Assembly (NCBI GenBank): GCA_965216915.1
Contig: CBDCGS010000011.1
Coordinates: 930,001 to 994,000, forward strand
Source of the DNA: CBDCGS01 sp965216915
GTDB taxonomy: Bacteria > Pseudomonadota > Alphaproteobacteria > UBA828
Length of the DNA stretch: 64,000 nt
Direction of reading: 5' to 3'
Shown here: one piece after another, positions 62,926-64,000 of the stretch
Layout: every line of letters starts with the position of its first letter
How positions within the stretch are numbered: the stretch's first letter is position 1
Position numbers and translations under genes: made by a program
The notes under the pieces: generated by a model
Told to the model about the DNA's origin: nothing
The model's database searches: none
The model's input: the letters and a program-made list of their open reading frames with translations, nothing else

Positions 62926-64000
62926 ATGTCCAAACGCGATTATTACGACACGCTCGGCGTCGATCGCGGGGCTGCGGAGGACGATCTCAAGAAGGCCTAC
63001 CGCAAGCTCGCGATGAAATATCATCCGGACCGCAATCCGGATGACAAAGAGGCCGAGCAGAAGTTCAAGGAGATCTCCGAGGCCTATCACGTGCTCTCCG
63101 ACAAGGAGAAGCGTCAGGCCTACGACCAGTTCGGCCATGCTGCCTTCGAGGGCGGAGCGGGGCCGGGCGCGGGTGGCTTTGATTTCGATTTCCGCTCGAG
63201 TTTCGCCGACGTCTTCGACGATCTGTTTGGCGAGTTCATGGGCGGTGGCGGCGGTCGTGGCCGGCGTGGACGGCGCGGCCCAAGCCGCGGCGCGGACCTT
63301 CGCTACAACATGGAGGTCACGCTCGAGGACGCGTTCCACGGCAAGCAGGCCAAGATCCGCGTGCCGGGCACGCAGCCTTGCGAGGCTTGCGATGGGTCGG
63401 GGGCGAAGGCGGGCACGCGCCCGCGCACCTGCGGCACCTGCGACGGCGCCGGCAAGGTGCGAGCCCAACAGGGTTTCTTCACGATCGAGCGCACCTGCCC
63501 AACCTGCCAAGGAGCAGGCCAAGTGATCGCCGATCCGTGCCCGGATTGCCGGGGCGCGGGCCGCGTGCAGAAAGAAAAATCCCTCTCGGTGAACATCCCC
63601 TCCGGCGTCGAGGACGGCACGCGCATCCGCTTGGCCGGCGAGGGCGAGGCGGGTATGCGCGGTGCACCACCGGGCGACCTCTACATCTTCCTCTCGGTCA
63701 AGCCGCACAACCTCTTCAAGCGCGATGCGATGCACATCCACTGCAGTGTGCCGATCCCGATGGTGACGGCGACGCTCGGCGGTGAGATCGAGGTGCCAAC
63801 GGTCGACGGCGGCCGCGCGCGCGTGTCCGTTCCAGCGGGCACGCAGTCGGGTCATCAGTTCCGCCTGCGCGGCAAGGGCATGCCGGCGCTCCGCGGCGCG
63901 GGGCGCGGTGACATGTACATCGCCGTGACGGTCGAGACGCCGGTGAACCTGAACAAGAAGCAGAAGGAGCTGCTCAAGCAGTTCGATCAGGTGGGCTCCG
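62926..64000 (+). CDS. dnaJ: Molecular chaperone DnaJ (Hsp40), 3' end outside window
   Basis: First 358 codons of DnaJ. The J domain MSKRDYYDTLGVDRGAAEDDLKKAYRK has HPD in MKYHPDRNPDD; a G/F-rich stretch (FEGGAGPGAGGFDFDF, GGGGGRGRRGRRG) follows; the zinc-binding region has four CxxCxGxG motifs (CEACDGSG, CGTCDGAG, CPTCQGAG, CPDCRGAG); the C-terminal substrate part is cut at the window edge. Usual dnaK-dnaJ pair. Confidence 0.98.
   Translation, partial: MSKRDYYDTLGVDRGAAEDDLKKAYRKLAMKYHPDRNPDDKEAEQKFKEISEAYHVLSDKEKRQAYDQFGHAAFEGGAGPGAGGFDFDFRSSFADVFDDLFGEFMGGGGGRGRRGRRGPSRGADLRYNMEVTLEDAFHGKQAKIRVPGTQPCEACDGSGAKAGTRPRTCGTCDGAGKVRAQQGFFTIERTCPTCQGAGQVIADPCPDCRGAGRVQKEKSLSVNIPSGVEDGTRIRLAGEGEAGMRGAPPGDLYIFLSVKPHNLFKRDAMHIHCSVPIPMVTATLGGEIEVPTVDGGRARVSVPAGTQSGHQFRLRGKGMPALRGAGRGDMYIAVTVETPVNLNKKQKELLKQFDQVGS

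Overview
The window is a gene-dense, GC-rich stretch of an alphaproteobacterial chromosome. Gene content and order are the evidence: mnmE-mnmG-rsmG-parA-parB, the long-form dCTP deaminase, a hemE / kinase-phosphatase (PPSR) divergence, maf-aroE-coaE-dnaQ-secB, hslVU beside hisBHAFE, and hrcA-grpE-dnaK-dnaJ. It most resembles non-photosynthetic Rhodospirillales-type genomes, but the genus cannot be named from sequence alone. No tRNA, rRNA, insertion sequence, prophage or CRISPR array was seen.

The main result is that the window appears to span the replication origin and the centromere region. The 360-bp gap between hemE (leftward) and PPSR (rightward), about 28079-28438, sits where oriC lies in Caulobacter and other alphaproteobacteria. 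It holds inverted pairs of a TTATCCCCG-like motif and GANTC sites. Two parS palindromes lie 12-16 kb to the left, one inside rsmG and one (a perfect TGTTTCACGTGAAACA) just upstream of mnmE, next to parAB. Core genes point away from the gap: mostly minus strand to the left, mostly plus strand to the right.

Layout. 1-3684: leftward operon of two paralogous sulfotransferases, cysD and a truncated cysN, which looks like a self-contained sulfate activation and sulfotransfer unit. 3973-5088: outer-membrane porin with its own terminator. 5436-10193: rightward DUF3576 lipoprotein, leuS, lptE, holA. 10220-16558: leftward parB, parA, rsmG, mnmG, mnmE, 2Fe-2S ferredoxin and a small DUF6489-like protein. 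16710-20952: rightward thioredoxin-fold YyaL-like protein, O6-methylguanine methyltransferase, dienelactone hydrolase, quinone reductase. 20980-28078: leftward pair of EamA transporters, rho, dcd, and the haem genes hemJ, hemH, hemE. 28439-33183: PPSR, then an unrecognised gene on the opposite strand, maf, aroE, coaE, dnaQ. 33199-40313: secB and fxsA (leftward), a Tim44-like protein, mltA, the lutABC lactate oxidation operon, an Smr protein, a DUF1232 protein. 40341-46909: hslVU leftward and a histidine operon rightward. 46988-54759: leftward NTF2-like protein, YifB/ComM ATPase, a caspase-FGE fusion, gshB, SirB1, a frameshifted BON lipoprotein, yraN, rsmI. 54763-64000: an LppC-like lipoprotein, then hemW-rdgB-rph leftward, then the heat-shock cluster hrcA, grpE, dnaK and the 5' part of dnaJ.

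Most genes are packed with 1-8 bp stop/start overlaps, so translational coupling is the norm. The notable anomalies are: hslV has no ATG/GTG/TTG at its expected start but has a well-placed Shine-Dalgarno before ATC; the BON lipoprotein carries two +1 insertions in G runs; and an unknown gene splits the conserved PPSR-maf junction next to the origin.
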